Of a DNA stretch of 64,000 nt, positions 10,990-24,689 are shown piece after piece. The translations under genes and the position numbers were made by a program. This stretch comes from Nageia nagi (taxonomy: Eukaryota; Pinophyta): assembly GCA_050084985.1 (NCBI GenBank), contig JBITNC010000001.1:166532001-166596000 (forward strand), read 5' to 3'. The notes beneath the pieces were generated by a model. The model was not told the origin of the DNA, ran no database searches, and was given only the letters and a program-made list of their open reading frames with translations. How positions within the stretch are numbered: the first letter of the stretch is position 1; every line of letters starts with the position of its first letter.

Positions 10990-11990
10990 TAGCTACATTC
11001 ACTACCTCCTTCTAGAATCAGTCTACAATTTTGCTATTAGTCATCATAATTCTGGCTATGTCTTGCATAGTTCTATTCTTCCTCTCAACTATTCCATTCT
11101 ATTGGTGAGTTCTTGGAGTTGAGAATTTTCTTATAATACCATTCTTCTCATAAAACTCATAAAAATTTTATGATATGAACTCTCCTCCTCTATCTAATCT
11201 CAATCATTTGATTATTTTACCAATCTAGTTCTCAACTATGCTTTTGAATGTTTTGAACATGTTAAATACCTTTTATTTATGATTTAAAAATTGAACACAA
11301 TTCATTCTAGTGTGATCATCAATGCATAACATAAAATACTTATAACCATTCATACTATATGTTCTAGTAGTCCCACATAAATTAGTATTCACAAGTTCAA
11401 GAGGTTTACTGGTATAGTGATCATTCACCTTAAAGGAAGATCTAGCTTGCTTACCCTTATGGCATGAGGAGTAGATGTGTCTAGAGGAATTTGAAATGGA
11501 AGGTATGTATCTCACTACCTTTCTTGAACTGATCTTTTCCAAATTTTCAAAGTTGATGTGTCCAAACCTCTTATGCCAAAGCTAGCTTGTATCCTCTTGG
11601 TTGATCAAGCAAGAGTCTTTAGTATTATTCATAAAAGTGTAAATATTATTGGATGTTCTTATTCCATGAGCAATTAAACTTCCATTATTTTTTCTTCTAA
11701 TTGCATAGCCATGCTTTTTGAAACTCACATCATTACCTTTATTACAAATTTGGATAACACTTAGTAGATTGTGTTTTAAGCCAACAAGAAAGAGCACCCC
11801 TTCAATATTGAGTTTATTATCTACCAATAGTTTTATGCCTTTTCCAACTATCCTAGCTCCATAATTTTAAACTTAATTAAACAACCATCATACTACTACA
11901 AGTACTCAAGGCCTTATTTTTTATAAGTCATGTATTTGGATTAACCATTATCAAGAATCCATAGTGTAGTCTTGCTTTGAGATTTTAGTG
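10990..11990 (-). pseudogene. copia B protease and integrase pseudogene
   Basis: Protease active site near 11935-11970: L-W-I-L-D-N-G, where the family has D-S-G. Integrase zinc region: LWHKRFGHI (about 11580) and SSCHKGK (about 11460). Catalytic core: LVNTNLCGTT (first Asp changed to Asn, near 11390), LRLDRGGEF (second Asp kept, near 11195), NGIVERKNRT (Glu kept, near 11085). So one of three catalytic acids is lost, besides many stops. The open stretch 11273-11542 covers the zinc finger and start of the core. Confidence 0.85.
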
Positions 11991-12129
11991 AAGTTTGTAA
12001 AATGAGAGATTGATTGACATTGTTGCTCATTTCTATCCATATTTACTTGAGCTTGGTTTTGGTTTTAGTATTTTTATTATTTAGGGGGGCATCATCTTTA
12101 GTTATATGACTTGTATGCCTTATAGATTG

Positions 12130-13896
12130 CTTGCCATATTATTGGGTGAATTGGTGAGATTTTGTGAATTGAATTCTACATAATTTTGCTATGTGGCTAA
12201 GATTGTGACACTTGTACCACTCCACCATGTTGTTCATTAAAGGAGCAAAAGCATTTTGATGTATGAAGTTGGCTAGCTTGATATTTAGTATACAATCAAT
12301 AATTTTATGGCCAAAATGGTTGGACTTGTAATAGTATCTAAAGAAAGCACCTCTAAATATTGGATAGAGATTATTCATCCCTTTTGTATGATTTTGAGAA
12401 TAGTAAGCTCCTCTTGTGCTTTTCTTCTTCTAATTAGATTTTGTATATCCATCATGATTAGCTCTTTGCTTATTAGTGGGTTGGTTGGTAGGCATCTCCT
12501 TCTCATTATTTTTCTAGGATGGATTGTGATTAGTTATGAGTTCATCTTCATTTAAATACTTTGAAGTATTTACTAGATCAAACCCTAGATTAAATTTGAT
12601 CATTGAGTATCTTTTTGCATTTAGGATCTCATTTAGTTGTTTTAAGTTTTTGTAAAACTTGTAGTTTCCTTCAACTTGAGTGGAGAGTTTATCAATTTTA
12701 TTTCTCAACTTGACTATTTATTCTTCAAGTTTTCAACATGCATAAATTCTATCTATTATATGCAATTGTAATGATTCTTTAGTCACCTTGGCTTTAGCAA
12801 GTTGAATACTTAGATCTTCTATTCTACTAGTAGAGTCTTCTATCTTCCTAGAAAACATTTTTTCTTGATCCTTTAAGGTTCAATTCCTCTAAGGAACTTA
12901 TGGATTCTCCTTCTAATTCAACTTTAGCCTATTCACCCTCATCTTTAGATTTGGTAATAATTTTGACATCCTTCTCTTCTTACTCTTGATCCATACATAA
13001 GAATTCATTGTCATCATTCTCCAAAATATCACTATCATTGAATTCTTCTCCTTTTGCTTGTGACATGAATCTCTTCTTATTTAATTTATCTCTCTTTAAG
13101 TGATTAATATTGCCTTTGTACTGATCATTTCCATACTTTTCAACATCATTAACATTATCATTGCTTTCTTTGTATGGGCATTTTGTAGGAAAATGACCAA
13201 CTTCACCATAACTGAAACACTTGTAAGGAAGCTTACCTTTTTATTTACCTTGTCCTCTTTTGAGCTTTCAAAAAAGTTTGATTCCTCCATATTTTATGCT
13301 TCACCTTAATTTGCATTTGTCTTTTACTTGGGACTTTTGGTAGCTTTGAAGATACCTTCTTTTTCATTGATCTTGGCCTTGCTAATCCTCATCTCATAGA
13401 TAGTCAAAAATCCATGCATTTCATCTAAGGTGAAGGAATTCATATCCTTTTCTTCTTCAATAAATGAGAATTTGGAATCAAATCTAGATGTCATGGATCT
13501 TAGGATCTTTTTGAAAATGACCTTGTCTTAAATCTTTTTATATAAACCTTTGATGGAATTGACAACCTCATTCACTCTAAGCATGTAGGCTATAATGTCT
13601 TTTTCATCATTCATATTCAACCCTTCAAATTTAGCTCTAAAAGTTTGCAACTTAGCTTCCTTTATATTTTTATAACTTTCATGAATACTCTTAATTTATC
13701 CCACATTTCTTTAGCATCCCATGATTTTTACTAGCTTACTATCAACCAGACCATATATGATAGTATTTTTTACCTTGGAATCACTTTCACATAGCTTCTT
13801 ATTAGTTGGATCTATTAGAGGTGTGGATGGTGTTGTGTATCCATTTCCAAAAACTTCCCAAATATTGTAACTTAGGGTATTGAGATAAGTTTGCAT
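12130..13896 (-). pseudogene. gag: copia B gag pseudogene with three zinc knuckles
   Basis: The capsid region begins around MQTYLNTLSYNIWEVFGNGY (from 13896; APLFD...KY just upstream is the conserved entry and contains a stop). The UBN2-like block runs to about 13330. A first knuckle at 13178-13219 reads C-F-S-Y-...-GH-...-C, second Cys lost to Tyr. A lysine/glutamate-rich, probably coiled segment follows (about 12500-13150). Two more knuckle-like motifs lie near 12290-12350 (FGHKIIDC) and 12170-12230 (YKCHNLSHIAKLC). Several knuckles after a long linker are known in some plant copia lineages. The function was RNA packaging; it is now broken by stops. Confidence 0.82.
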
Positions 13897-14023
13897 CTGG
13901 ATTATCTAGAAGGAATATTTTATTCTATCAAAAAGTGGAGCCCTATTTGAAAAGAAACATTCTCCAATGGATATTATATCACTTCTTAACTCTCCTTTTG
14001 ATTAGAATTTAAACAAGGAATGT

Positions 14024-14036
14024 GGCTCTAATACTA
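14024..14036 (-). promoter_or_regulatory. Primer binding site of copia B (initiator tRNA-Met type)
   Basis: The minus strand reads TAGTATTAGAGCC two bases after the LTR end, against the plant initiator tRNA-Met site TGGTATCAGAGCC. The two mismatches are both transitions. It fixes the 5' side of the element. Confidence 0.85.
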
Positions 14037-14038
14037 AT

Positions 14039-16607
14039 TGTTGGACTATAAATGATATTGAGAGGGGGTGTGAATTAGAGAGTACTTAAAACTTAAGACT
14101 CATAAATAAATGAAAAATTGAAAGGCATTCAAACACATAAGATCAACACATAATAAATTATTTAATGAGGTTCACCATATTAGTTACATCCTTGGGATAA
14201 GGTTGCTTGGATCATGGTCCAAATACAACTCTGTAGTAAAGCACCCACTTTACAAAATTTTACCAACACCCATCAAATTGAGTACCAAATATATATTTTG
14301 TAGCACCTACTACAAGGAGAAGAAACCCCCTCTAACCAAACACTAATTTGGAAAATTATAGAATCAAGATTTTCATAAACTTACCAACTCTGTCCCAAAA
14401 TATCCTTAATGGTATAGCTCAACAAAACATACATCTCGGCTATCTATAGATGAAATATAGTGATTATTTATAGCCATTATTTTACCTTCAATACCAATCA
14501 TATATTTTTTGTTTCAATGGTATTATTCTTAGGAGGAAACTCAAACTCAATAGCATTTGATAGTCATCAACTTTGTTCTTAATATCATCATCCATAGTCC
14601 AATAGCTATAGAACACTCACACACTACACACAACCTTCAATCATTCACAATTGCTTTAACAAAATGTTACAGTAGTAATGAATATACTTTAAACTTTCAA
14701 CCTTGTATTTATTATTACAATCATGATCACTAGCATGCTCAATATGCATACAGTACCTAGATATCCATTATCAATAGTTATAGGCACTCCCATTATGTTT
14801 TTCTCCAAGTTCTAACCTTGAATGGAGTTTGAACTAACTATCATTCATCATGTCATGCATCCTTAACATAAAGATCCCACTCCAAAATTATATCTCCATC
14901 CCTATTAGCATTAAATCTAACTATTACACATATCAGGGCTTCTAATTTTGGTACCTATACTTTCTTTATGATGTTTGGATCAAGATTGCTTTTCATTATC
15001 GATTAAATGCATGCAAGTGAGATTTTTCATAATATATCATACCTCTACACAAGGCTTTTCTCATCCACATAATGACATTCTTCATAGCATAACATTATTT
15101 AGCATCATATCTACATAACACCTTGTTTGACCACATAAGGACCTTTTTTTATTGCACAAGATCCTTCATCTCTACATAATGTCCACCATATAATTCCATG
15201 ACATTATAACATACCTTATTCATGCATGCTAGCACTATATATCCTCCGTAACTTATTATATGGGCTCTTTGAACATGTGCTAGTACTCAATCTCTTCATT
15301 CTCGATAATCCTTCATGTATAAGCATAAGCTGATGAAACTTTGCATAACCCTTATTACCTCTACATAAGCAACTTTCATTTCACATAAGATTTTTTAGAC
15401 TCTACACATGGTCTTTTCTCTTTGCATAATGACTTGGAAAATCTTCATTAGGTCCTGCATAATCCCTCATTTATTTGCATTGAATCTAGGTCATTTTGCA
15501 TTATCTATTGAAGAATATGCACTCTAGATAGTGTTGGCATTATCAAGCTCATCTACACCCTAAAAACACAATGCTACAAGGGAAATATGCACTCCAAAAA
15601 TACAGTGTTAGAATGGAAATCTACACTTCAAAAATCACATTATTTACAAGGGAAATTTGTACTTGGATTATATAGTATTAGAAGGAAAATCTACACTTTA
15701 GAAAGCATAGTTTTACAAGGAAATATATGCACTTTGGAAACACACTATTAGAAGGGAAATTCATACTCTAAAATGCATTGGAATCACCATGTTTCTCCAC
15801 CCCTTAGAAGTATAGTAATATGAAGCAAATCCACACTTTGAAAGGCATTGACATCACCCTATCTCTTCACACCCCAAAAATACCATTATATGAAAGAAAT
15901 TTGCACTTTGAATGTTGTTGATGTGACCATGTCTCTCTAAACCCTAGAAACACTATAATGTAAGGAAATACACATACGATAAGGTGTTGACATCATCACA
16001 TCTCTCTGCATTATGGAAATTCATAATTATAAGGAAATATACACTTTGAAGATCACTAACATCATCATCTAATAGTTTTCACCTTTATCGCATAACATCT
16101 TATCTATTTGGATAAGCTTATTTAATTTTGAAGGAGATCTGATAGAATTAAAGTGGTCAAGCTTCACCATAATGGTGGTAAAATATAATACATTATACAA
16201 TGGCCATTTTAACACACATTAATGCTAAGGGAGATTTGACAAAGTGGGACAAACAAACTTTTGCTATAATGGAGGCAAAATCAGATAATAGTATAACTAA
16301 TAATTTCCATCGAATAGTGTATTTTGTAAATTTTGCCAAATAGTATATTTTCTTCTTCATTTAATTTTGTTGGGTCTTGTCAAATCAAAATGCATGTTAA
16401 TACTATCAAAACTCTAATACAATATGTTGTACAACTCTTAGACACTTGGCAAACCTTGTACATGCATGGATTCAAGTCTATAGGTTTTGACTTCTCATAC
16501 ACTATATGACTTCAACATGATTGCACTTGATCACCTTTGATATAGTGGCATATGTGTAGACTCCTTTGACAACAATGACAACCACAACCATAAGCATATG
16601 GCCAACA
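14039..16607 (-). repeat. 5' LTR of copia B (2569 bp)
   Basis: It is paired with 6077-8631. On the minus strand it starts TGTTGGCCATATG at 16607 and ends CCAACA at 14039. It carries the same internal minisatellite at about 15555-16060. Confidence 0.92.
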
Positions 16608-19600
16608 ACATTATGCTATGAATAATTAACTATAATTTCATTAACATGATTTAATAATGTTGAGTAGAGTTGGACAGTCTTACGTTAAACATTCAATATA
16701 ACAACCTTTTTGCAATGAAAAAATAATGCAAAATTGAAGTTGTTATTTGAATGTAGTGATATGATATGAAATGTTGTAGTAATCATACATTTATAGTGAT
16801 GTGACGGAGTGTACATTGATGTAGCAATATTCCTAATGCAATGTTATGATAGTATATGCAATACTATATTAGAATAGAATTAAATATGCTAGAACTATTC
16901 ATATCATGGTATAATGATCAATGGTAATAGAAAAATATATAGTGTTTGAGTTACCATATATTAATTTAATGTGGTAAAAAATGTAACATTATATCCTAAT
17001 GAGTAATATTTTTAATGTTGCAACCATCTTATGTATGTACTGAAATGAAAATTTATGCATTATTGTAGTCTTGTAGCTGAATGCTATAACAATATCTCAG
17101 TATTTATACTACATGTAGTTAAATCATAATAGGATGTTTAACAAGAAAATTTTTGACAAAATAACTTTTTATTACTGTTGCGACAAAGATTAACACCCCT
17201 TTGAATGATGTTTTCAAATTAATGTCAATAAGTGCTAATCTTCTCAGGTATCAATATGTGTATAAGATTATCTAGTTATAACCTCCATTTTAGGTATTCT
17301 AAATCATATGATTATGAAACTATGCCTATATATGTATGAACCAACATGGGATTGTAACCCTTATTCAATCTCTATTGAATACATGTGAAGCTTTGAGATC
17401 ACTAATTTTTATTGAACTCAAAAGGGAAATAAGGATTTCTTAAAGAGGGAATAACTTGATACCTCTTACCAACCTAAACCAAATTTTAGATTAGTGCCTT
17501 ATCCATTGCATTATATATTTTAACAAAAATGCCTTCAAAGAATGAAGAAGATTGGATCCATTTTCAATTACTCAACAAATACATATTGTGAAAGTTATTT
17601 ACTGAAATATGTAGAAGAAGCATTTATTAATTATTTGATACTTATAATAATAAATGAATCATAGAAAATAAAACATAAAATCAAATAAATAAAATAAATA
17701 AAATGCCTTTTAAATATTATAGCCAAAGTTCTTACACCATAATATTGCATAAAAACTTGTTACAACACATAATATCTTATTCAATAATAATCACAGTAGA
17801 TTTCCCAAATAAGGTGACAACCTCTAGCAAAAATACTTATACATAACCTATAATACTTGATATTTGCGTGCAAGATGAAGTGGATCATGACATGCTTCTT
17901 TGGAACATTTCCTATAAACCAACATGAAATATGCTTCAAAAATAATACAAAGAAACACAAGGATAAAGTTGTACAAACTCAGAAAACCTCTATACTAGAA
18001 ACCAAACCTACCTACCTAGCTTGAGAAATGGGAAAAATATCTTATATAAATATTGGCTTATCTTTTATATAGATTTTACTAAAACCTCCATGATGAGAAA
18101 AATAATCACTTTGATTCATTTCATTAAACTGACTAAAATATCTTCATCTGACATGATTTTTGAGAGTCATGGGAGATGAGAATCAATTTAAATGGAAATA
18201 TAGGTATCATTCTAAAAACATTTGTTCACTAACTACCATTTGTACTTTAACACTATCCTAATTAGAAACTTTTTGAGTGTATATTTTGCAAGTAAAGATA
18301 AAAATCTTTCCTTGGTGGTTGGTTTGGTTAACCAACTAGATTAATGCATATATGACACTAAATATACTTGTTCAATGAATATTTCACTTATCTGATGAAA
18401 GTTAATGCTACCCAATGATATATCATTTTAACCAATAAATGTTTTCCTTACCCAACATATCTTAGGAAAACCAAATGATAAATTTTCTTACCTAATGACC
18501 ATGGACCTTACCTGACAAGTATTACTCTTACCTTATGCTTTTAACTCTTGTTTCATACTTTGGAAACTAATATATCTCAATATTATCTTATTTGACCTAA
18601 TTTTCCATACTTAAATGATATAAACTTTTTAGAGTAGATAACTAACATCAATACCTTTTCAATGCTTCAAAAATAATGTGAAACATATCAATATTTTAAA
18701 AGATATGAATTTTTTATTTTGAGTTATTGGGTAAGCCTCTTCTCCATTGGGTAATCCATACTCAACCATAAACATATTAACTAGTACACTTATATTATTT
18801 TAAACACTTTGAAATTTTTATAGTATATTATGTACTTAACTCTTCACCTTCTTAAAAAAGAATCAGGCCAAATGGTCTCAAATTTTAGGAGATATTACAT
18901 TTTGAAGTGATTGTACAAAGTAACCCTATATCTTATTGGGTAAGCACTTTATATGTTATATAAGCATTTTTAATCATCAATATACCTACAAATGGGTGAA
19001 AATTTGACCACATATGGACATATGAAATTGACTATGTAAAATAACACCTAAATCCCATTGGGTAAGCATTTTCTTTATAGGGTAACCATTTTTAGTGGGT
19101 TAAACTCCTCAAAATGAGTTATACATTGAATAACATATTATTTACTCCATTCTTAACCATATACAAAAATAATCATGTAAAATAGAGTCATATTTTAGGA
19201 GATATAGAATTTTGAAGTTGACTATATCACATAACATATGAATCCCATCAGGTAAGCACCATTTGTGTCGGGTAAGAATTTTCACTTATCACTATCTCTC
19301 TAAATGAGCTAAAAATTAGACCACATATTATTTCCTTCATTATTAACCATATTAAAATATAATTAACTAATTTTGACTTACAATTTTGGATATATTTCCA
19401 TATGAATTTGACTATTGAAAATAACACCTAAATCCCATCGAGTAAGCACCATTTTCATAGAATAAACATTTTAATTGATCAATATCTTTCTAAATGAAAT
19501 AAAATTTATACCACATATTATTAACTTAATTAATAACCATATTAAAAAGTAATTAGATCAAAAAAAGTTGTAGTTTGAGAGACATGGCTTTCTAAATTTG

Positions 19601-21474
19601 ACAGAATTAAGTTATCCTATCTTGGGAGGAGTCATTTAATCCATACAAAAATTATTTGACCAAACTTATCAAAACTACTCCAAATTGGATAAAATGTATA
19701 CTAAAAATTGTAAAGGCCAATATAAAATCATTATATAAATTTAAATTCAATATTATATGTAAATTAATAGATATATTCATTTGAAATTGACTCAAATTTC
19801 ACATAAAGATCAACTTCAACCCTGCTAACCAAACATTGATCTTGTCAAAAAATTTGAGTTGCTATAATGAACCATATCCACATTATTTGAAATTTTAACA
19901 AAAATTATTTGATATAATCATGCAATTTATCCATTAAATTTATAAGTGGACTTATTCATTCTCTCCAAAAAAAATGAATTGATCATCTATATGCAAGGGC
20001 ATAATCAGGTAATAACCTCTTATGGCACACTATTATTTTGAAAAAGTGGTGGGGTATAGCTAGGTTCCAATAGTTATATACAATGTTTTAGCTACCATGT
20101 ATGAGAAAATATAAGGAAATATGTTTAATGTTGAGATAATCATATAGTAATAATAATATTTCATAGTAATCTTGAAATTGCAATGATATGATTGAATGTT
20201 GTAGCAATAACTCATTCTATAAATGTATGGCAGATGCATGATGCTATAATAATTATATATTTATGTAGAATGAATCTTTGAATATTATGGTATATGTAAT
20301 GAATAATGATAATGACCTCATAGTTACATTTTTTACTAAATGTAAATGGATAGCATGTGCTTTTTAGAATATGTTTGTTGCAAGTTTTCAACTCACTCTT
20401 TTAGCCAATAGTACAAATATTTTCTCATAACAATAGCAAAATTTCAAGTGAACATAGTTTATAAATCTTATTAAGCTAAAATGGATCATGGTATTGGTAA
20501 TATAACTACATGATCCCTTAGTAACAATCATGCATTTATTTTGGGATATATATATATATTTGTTTCTCTTCAAATGACATCATACAGAGCTTGATTTTTT
20601 TTTTATGATAGTGTAGTGACTACACTCAAATTATTTGTTAGAATGCTTCATCCAACACATTCTGATGGGGGAAAATTTACATAAATTAAATGGTGTTGAA
20701 TGGGTTTGATAATTGTTTAGCAAATTACCTCATAAAGATGAATTTTAGAGATTTTGAGATGATTCAATTGCCAAGTGTGATTCAAACTCTATTGTCTTTG
20801 ATAATATTCATCCAAAAACCACTATCATGGCTACTCGTAGATAATAGGGAGAACATTCATGCAAGGAGTAAGATAAAATGGGTCTCCATTGAATGGTTGG
20901 ATGCACCTTGATAAATTTGCAACTAAAATGTGAAAGAATGCATATGACCCAAGGATTGTTTATTAGATAGCATAAGGTAACCATAATTTCTTAAAATGTA
21001 ATATACATAAAATGGGTTTTCTAATAAGGCTCTATAAATTGGTATGCATAGTCACTTGCTAGGTGTAAAACTATATTATACAACCTTTTCTAGCATACTA
21101 CCATCCAAAGCAATCCTAGGTGCTATAGAAATGGGTACAAACAACTCAAATAAGATGAAAATAATACTTTATTACCTATGCCAGTATTTTGCTAGTGCAA
21201 GCTATCATGGACATTTTAAATGATGCCATGAGCATCTAAAAAAGGTATGAATCATACTATATAATCTCTTCCAATGTAAGATACCATGAATTATTTGGAA
21301 AAAAGGCATAAACATCTAAACCAAATATAAAACATATCCTATAACTTTAAAGGTTTATAAAAATATTTAAAAATAATTCTCTAAACATATCATGCCCAAA
21401 GAAAATATTAAATTTACTAACAATAGAAATAATATTTAATAGAATGTTTGACTATATGCTTTCTAACATCCCTA
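16608..21474. other. Gene-less region between B and E
   Basis: No coding region or recognisable element was found on either strand. The sequence is AT-rich. The only structure is the tandem repeat at 18725-19600. Stretches at 16740-16980 and 20060-20340 share a loose vocabulary (GTTGTAGCAAT, ATGATATGA) but no alignable block by eye. Confidence 0.6.
18725..19600. repeat. Diverged tandem repeat, ~190-bp unit, about five copies
   Basis: The anchor CCCATYGGGTAAGCA recurs near 18729, 18938, 19060, 19249 and 19440, giving spacings of about 209, 122, 189 and 191. Each unit also has an ACCACATATTATT segment, TTAACCATAT and TTTTAGGAGATAT. The 122-bp step is a shortened unit. It looks like a small, old satellite block. 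Confidence 0.8.
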
Positions 21475-22308
21475 AGCTCAAGGAATGAAGAAAAATAAAT
21501 AGGAACTATAAGCACCCTAATGGTAACCCTCTTCACAAAAAAGAGAAGGATCAAGATTGCACCATCATGCTTTTACTAGAGTTTATCTTATGAAAAAATG
21601 ATGGGGGGATGTGCTCTTATTTGATACCTAGACTTGCAAAAAACATATATTAGAGGGAGTCTCAACACTCTAGTTCCTTAAGACCCTCGAGTGTATTCAA
21701 CATCCTTGAAGGAATATAGAACCCTTATCCCATAATCAAATGGGAATTATAAAGGATGGAAATACCTATAATATAAAGTGATATGCTTATGTTATGCTAA
21801 AACAATGATAAAATGATAACATAAGACTACACTACCATGAATCTAGCCTACAATAATGCTACATGCTAACACAAATGCAAGACATGAAATATAAAAAATA
21901 TATAGTGGCTCTAGTACCTCCAAAATAGCTTCCAATGCTCTCCAACACCTATAAGAATTATTAAAACATATTATGTGAAGTGATAAAAGTGGCTAGGGAT
22001 TGGGATCTTGCTCAAGGATTTGGTTGTACAAGAGAGGAAGCTCCATAATTGTCAAGAGGCAAGAGGATTCGAAAAGCCAAGAGAGGGAAATAGATTTAAA
22101 ATTTGACTTTATAGATATAATATTGGATCGATATGATAGTTTACCTAGTTAGTTGATTGGTTAGCAAGCTAACTATTGACCGACCATGGAAAATGGTTTA
22201 CCAATCTAATCCTGAAATAAGATGATCGAATGCTATGATGGAGTGATTAGACTAACAATGGTAAAATGTTAACGATAGGAGCCAAAAGGTAATTTTGAGT
22301 TATTTACA
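21475..22308 (-). repeat. 3' LTR of element E
   Basis: Minus strand start TGTAAATAACTC at 22308, immediately after the purine tract; the other end is near 21475. It aligns with 28259-29095 from the AGCACCCTAATGG block to the TTTTGAG...TTTAC end. Confidence 0.85.
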
Positions 22309-22310
22309 TA

Positions 22311-22321
22311 TGCCCCCTTTT
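22311..22321 (-). promoter_or_regulatory. Polypurine tract of element E
   Basis: The minus strand reads AAAAGGGGGCA, two bases from the LTR start TGTAAA. It fixes the orientation and the 3' LTR boundary. Confidence 0.8.
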
Positions 22322-22639
22322 GAGATGAGTTTTATGAGATATGAAAATTAACTCAAAAGCTAAAGGTAAATGATGTTGATTACAATGAATAACTATGTTG
22401 ATATTTATATGATGGTCAATAAGGTATTGATAATGATTATTAATGAAATGATAAAGATAAAAAAGATATTGGTAATGATTATTAATGATCAATGACTAGC
22501 AAAGTTTTACTAACATGAATAATATGCATAGGTATACAAACCTACCACACACTAAGGGACAAATGCTAGATGATCTCAATGATATTGTTAATGCAAAGGG
22601 TGACCGACTAATGGTTATGCTAAATGCTCATGAATTAAG

Positions 22640-23560
22640 GTGATTCATGCTCAATAATATGATCATGCTACCAAAAGGAAACTTTACCCCATGTTGAATG
22701 GAAGGCAAAGAAAAAATAATGATAGTAGCAACCTTAGTACAATTGATAACAATGATGAAGGCCTTGCCATATGCTAAATAGAAAGTAAGGTATGCTAAGG
22801 ATAACTTTACCACATTTTGAATGGAAAGAAAAGAAAAAAATAGGGTGATAATGATTAGAATAATTTTTCCCCATGCTAAATGGAAAGAAAATGAAAAAGA
22901 TTGCTCAATCTTACCCCATATAAATGGAACGAAAGAATGATAATGATAACTTTGCCCTATGTTGAATGGAAAGCAAAGATAAAATAAGTAATAAATCTTA
23001 CCCTATTCTTAATGGAAGGAAAGATAAATAATGATAAATCTTTCTCCATTCTCAATGGAAAGCAAGAAATACAGTGCTAGAGGATAATTTTTCCACATGC
23101 TAAATGGAAACCAAAGGAGATCTCCTCAAATGATATCTTTACCTCATGTTGAATGGAAAGAAAAGATGATTATAATGATTAAATTGATGCATTCATAATG
23201 TGATGATAAAATATGATACAATCATGTTGAGGTTACATGTAGCTATAACACCTCATGGTACCAATACTATCATGTTGTAACTAGTTTGTACCTAAAAAAA
23301 GGATATGATGATGATGATGATGATCTAGTCATGTTATAACACATTATAGTACCAACACTATCATGTTGTAGCTAGTATGCATGCCTAAAAATATAGGATA
23401 AATTCTCAAAATGATAACCTTGCCCATGCTCAATGGAAAGCAAGGAAAAAAATAACAAATCTTGCCCCATGCATAATGGAAAGCAATATGAACTACGGTA
23501 ACTTTGACCCATGCTAAATGGAAAGCAAAGAGAAGATAATGATAAAATAATAATTCTAAA
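22640..23560. repeat. Degenerate minisatellite in the 3' region of E
   Basis: At least twelve copies of a core like CATGYTRAATGGAAAGCAAAG occur every ~45-70 bp with variable AT-rich spacers. A nested repeat (ATCATGTTGTAACTAGT / ATCATGTTGTAGCTAGT, about 23265 and 23357) lies between. Hypervariable tandem repeats in the 3' untranslated region are known in Tat/Ogre elements. Confidence 0.78.
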
Positions 23561-24689
23561 GTCATGATGTATGCCATGTTGTTGATATGTTGGTAATACA
23601 ATGTAACATTGGCTATGAATTAAGATAATTGATATCTCAAGCCTAAACAAAGTAAAATAAGGTGATTTCAACAAAACATCATCAGGTCATTGATAAGCAA
23701 TCATTCATCATTGGTATTGATATGCTCAAAGACTCATGATATGATATTAATTCTTGATTTGACCATGATTTACATACCAAGAGATGCTTTCTTGATATCA
23801 TATATGTTGAAGAATTTGATTTTATAAAAATAAATATGAGAATGATTAAGGATTAAATGATTTTCTTGATTTATCTTTGATGAAATATTTTATTTGATAA
23901 AAGATGTGATAAATGATAAATTTATCTTGATTTGATTTTTTATCATTATGAAATGATATTTTCACATTGATTGACTAATTATGATAGAGTATGAGTGAAG
24001 ATTTTCATCCATCTCAAAGCCATTATCAATTGTTTCACAAGATCATGTTTCCCTTAGAAACTATGATAAGCAAAAATCTTTAGTCAATCCCTAGGAATTG
24101 CTTTAAGGATACCTATCAATACTAATTTTGATCTAAGTGGTTATGTAATCATTGGAAAATGAGTCCCATAAAAAAGTGACAATAACAAAAATTCAAGTGA
24201 ACCTTAAAGAGATGTGCCTATGATAACATGATTATGATGCTAAGATGAAAGGCAGTTGATGAAAGTGTCTAAAGGATAATGATGAGATGATGATGAAAAT
24301 AAAGATAATGATAAATATAATGATGATTATTATGATGGTAATGATAAAATGATAGAGGATGGAATAAGGTGACATGAAAAATGATGCTAATGGGAAAGTG
24401 ATGAGGATAATGCGATGAAGATGCACATCGCATAATGATAATAAGATAATACTAGTTCCATTGACAAGTGATGAAAAATATAATACATGTTGATGGTGGG
24501 AGATGAGTGACTATTATCATACCTTTAAGTCTCCACTATTGGATTACTACAAAGGAGGAGTAAGCTCTAGTATTGAATTCTAAAATATCAATATTATGAT
24601 GTAAACTTGATGACCAATTCTCAAGTGATGGTGTTTAGATGACAAGATATGATATCATTAAATATAAGTGATAATGATGATAAGAAGTT

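Larger units (their letters stand above)
6077..16607 (-). mobile_element. Ty1/copia retrotransposon B, complete but inactive
   Basis: Direct repeats at 6077-8631 and 14039-16607 form LTRs of about 2.56 kb, each bounded by TGTTGG...-type and ...AACA-type ends. The interior on the minus strand reads gag, protease, integrase, RT, RNase H (13896 down to 9031), with a tRNA-Met primer site next to the 5' LTR and a purine tract next to the 3' LTR. ACAT directly abuts both outer ends (6073-6076 and 16608-16611), consistent with a 4-bp target duplication, although 5 bp is more usual. In the first ~100 bp the LTRs differ at roughly one base in eight by eye, so it is old. Confidence 0.93.

Noticed and set aside
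22640-23560. Possible CRISPR-like array
   Set aside because: Spacers and units both vary in length and sequence, and the setting is a plant retrotransposon 3' region.
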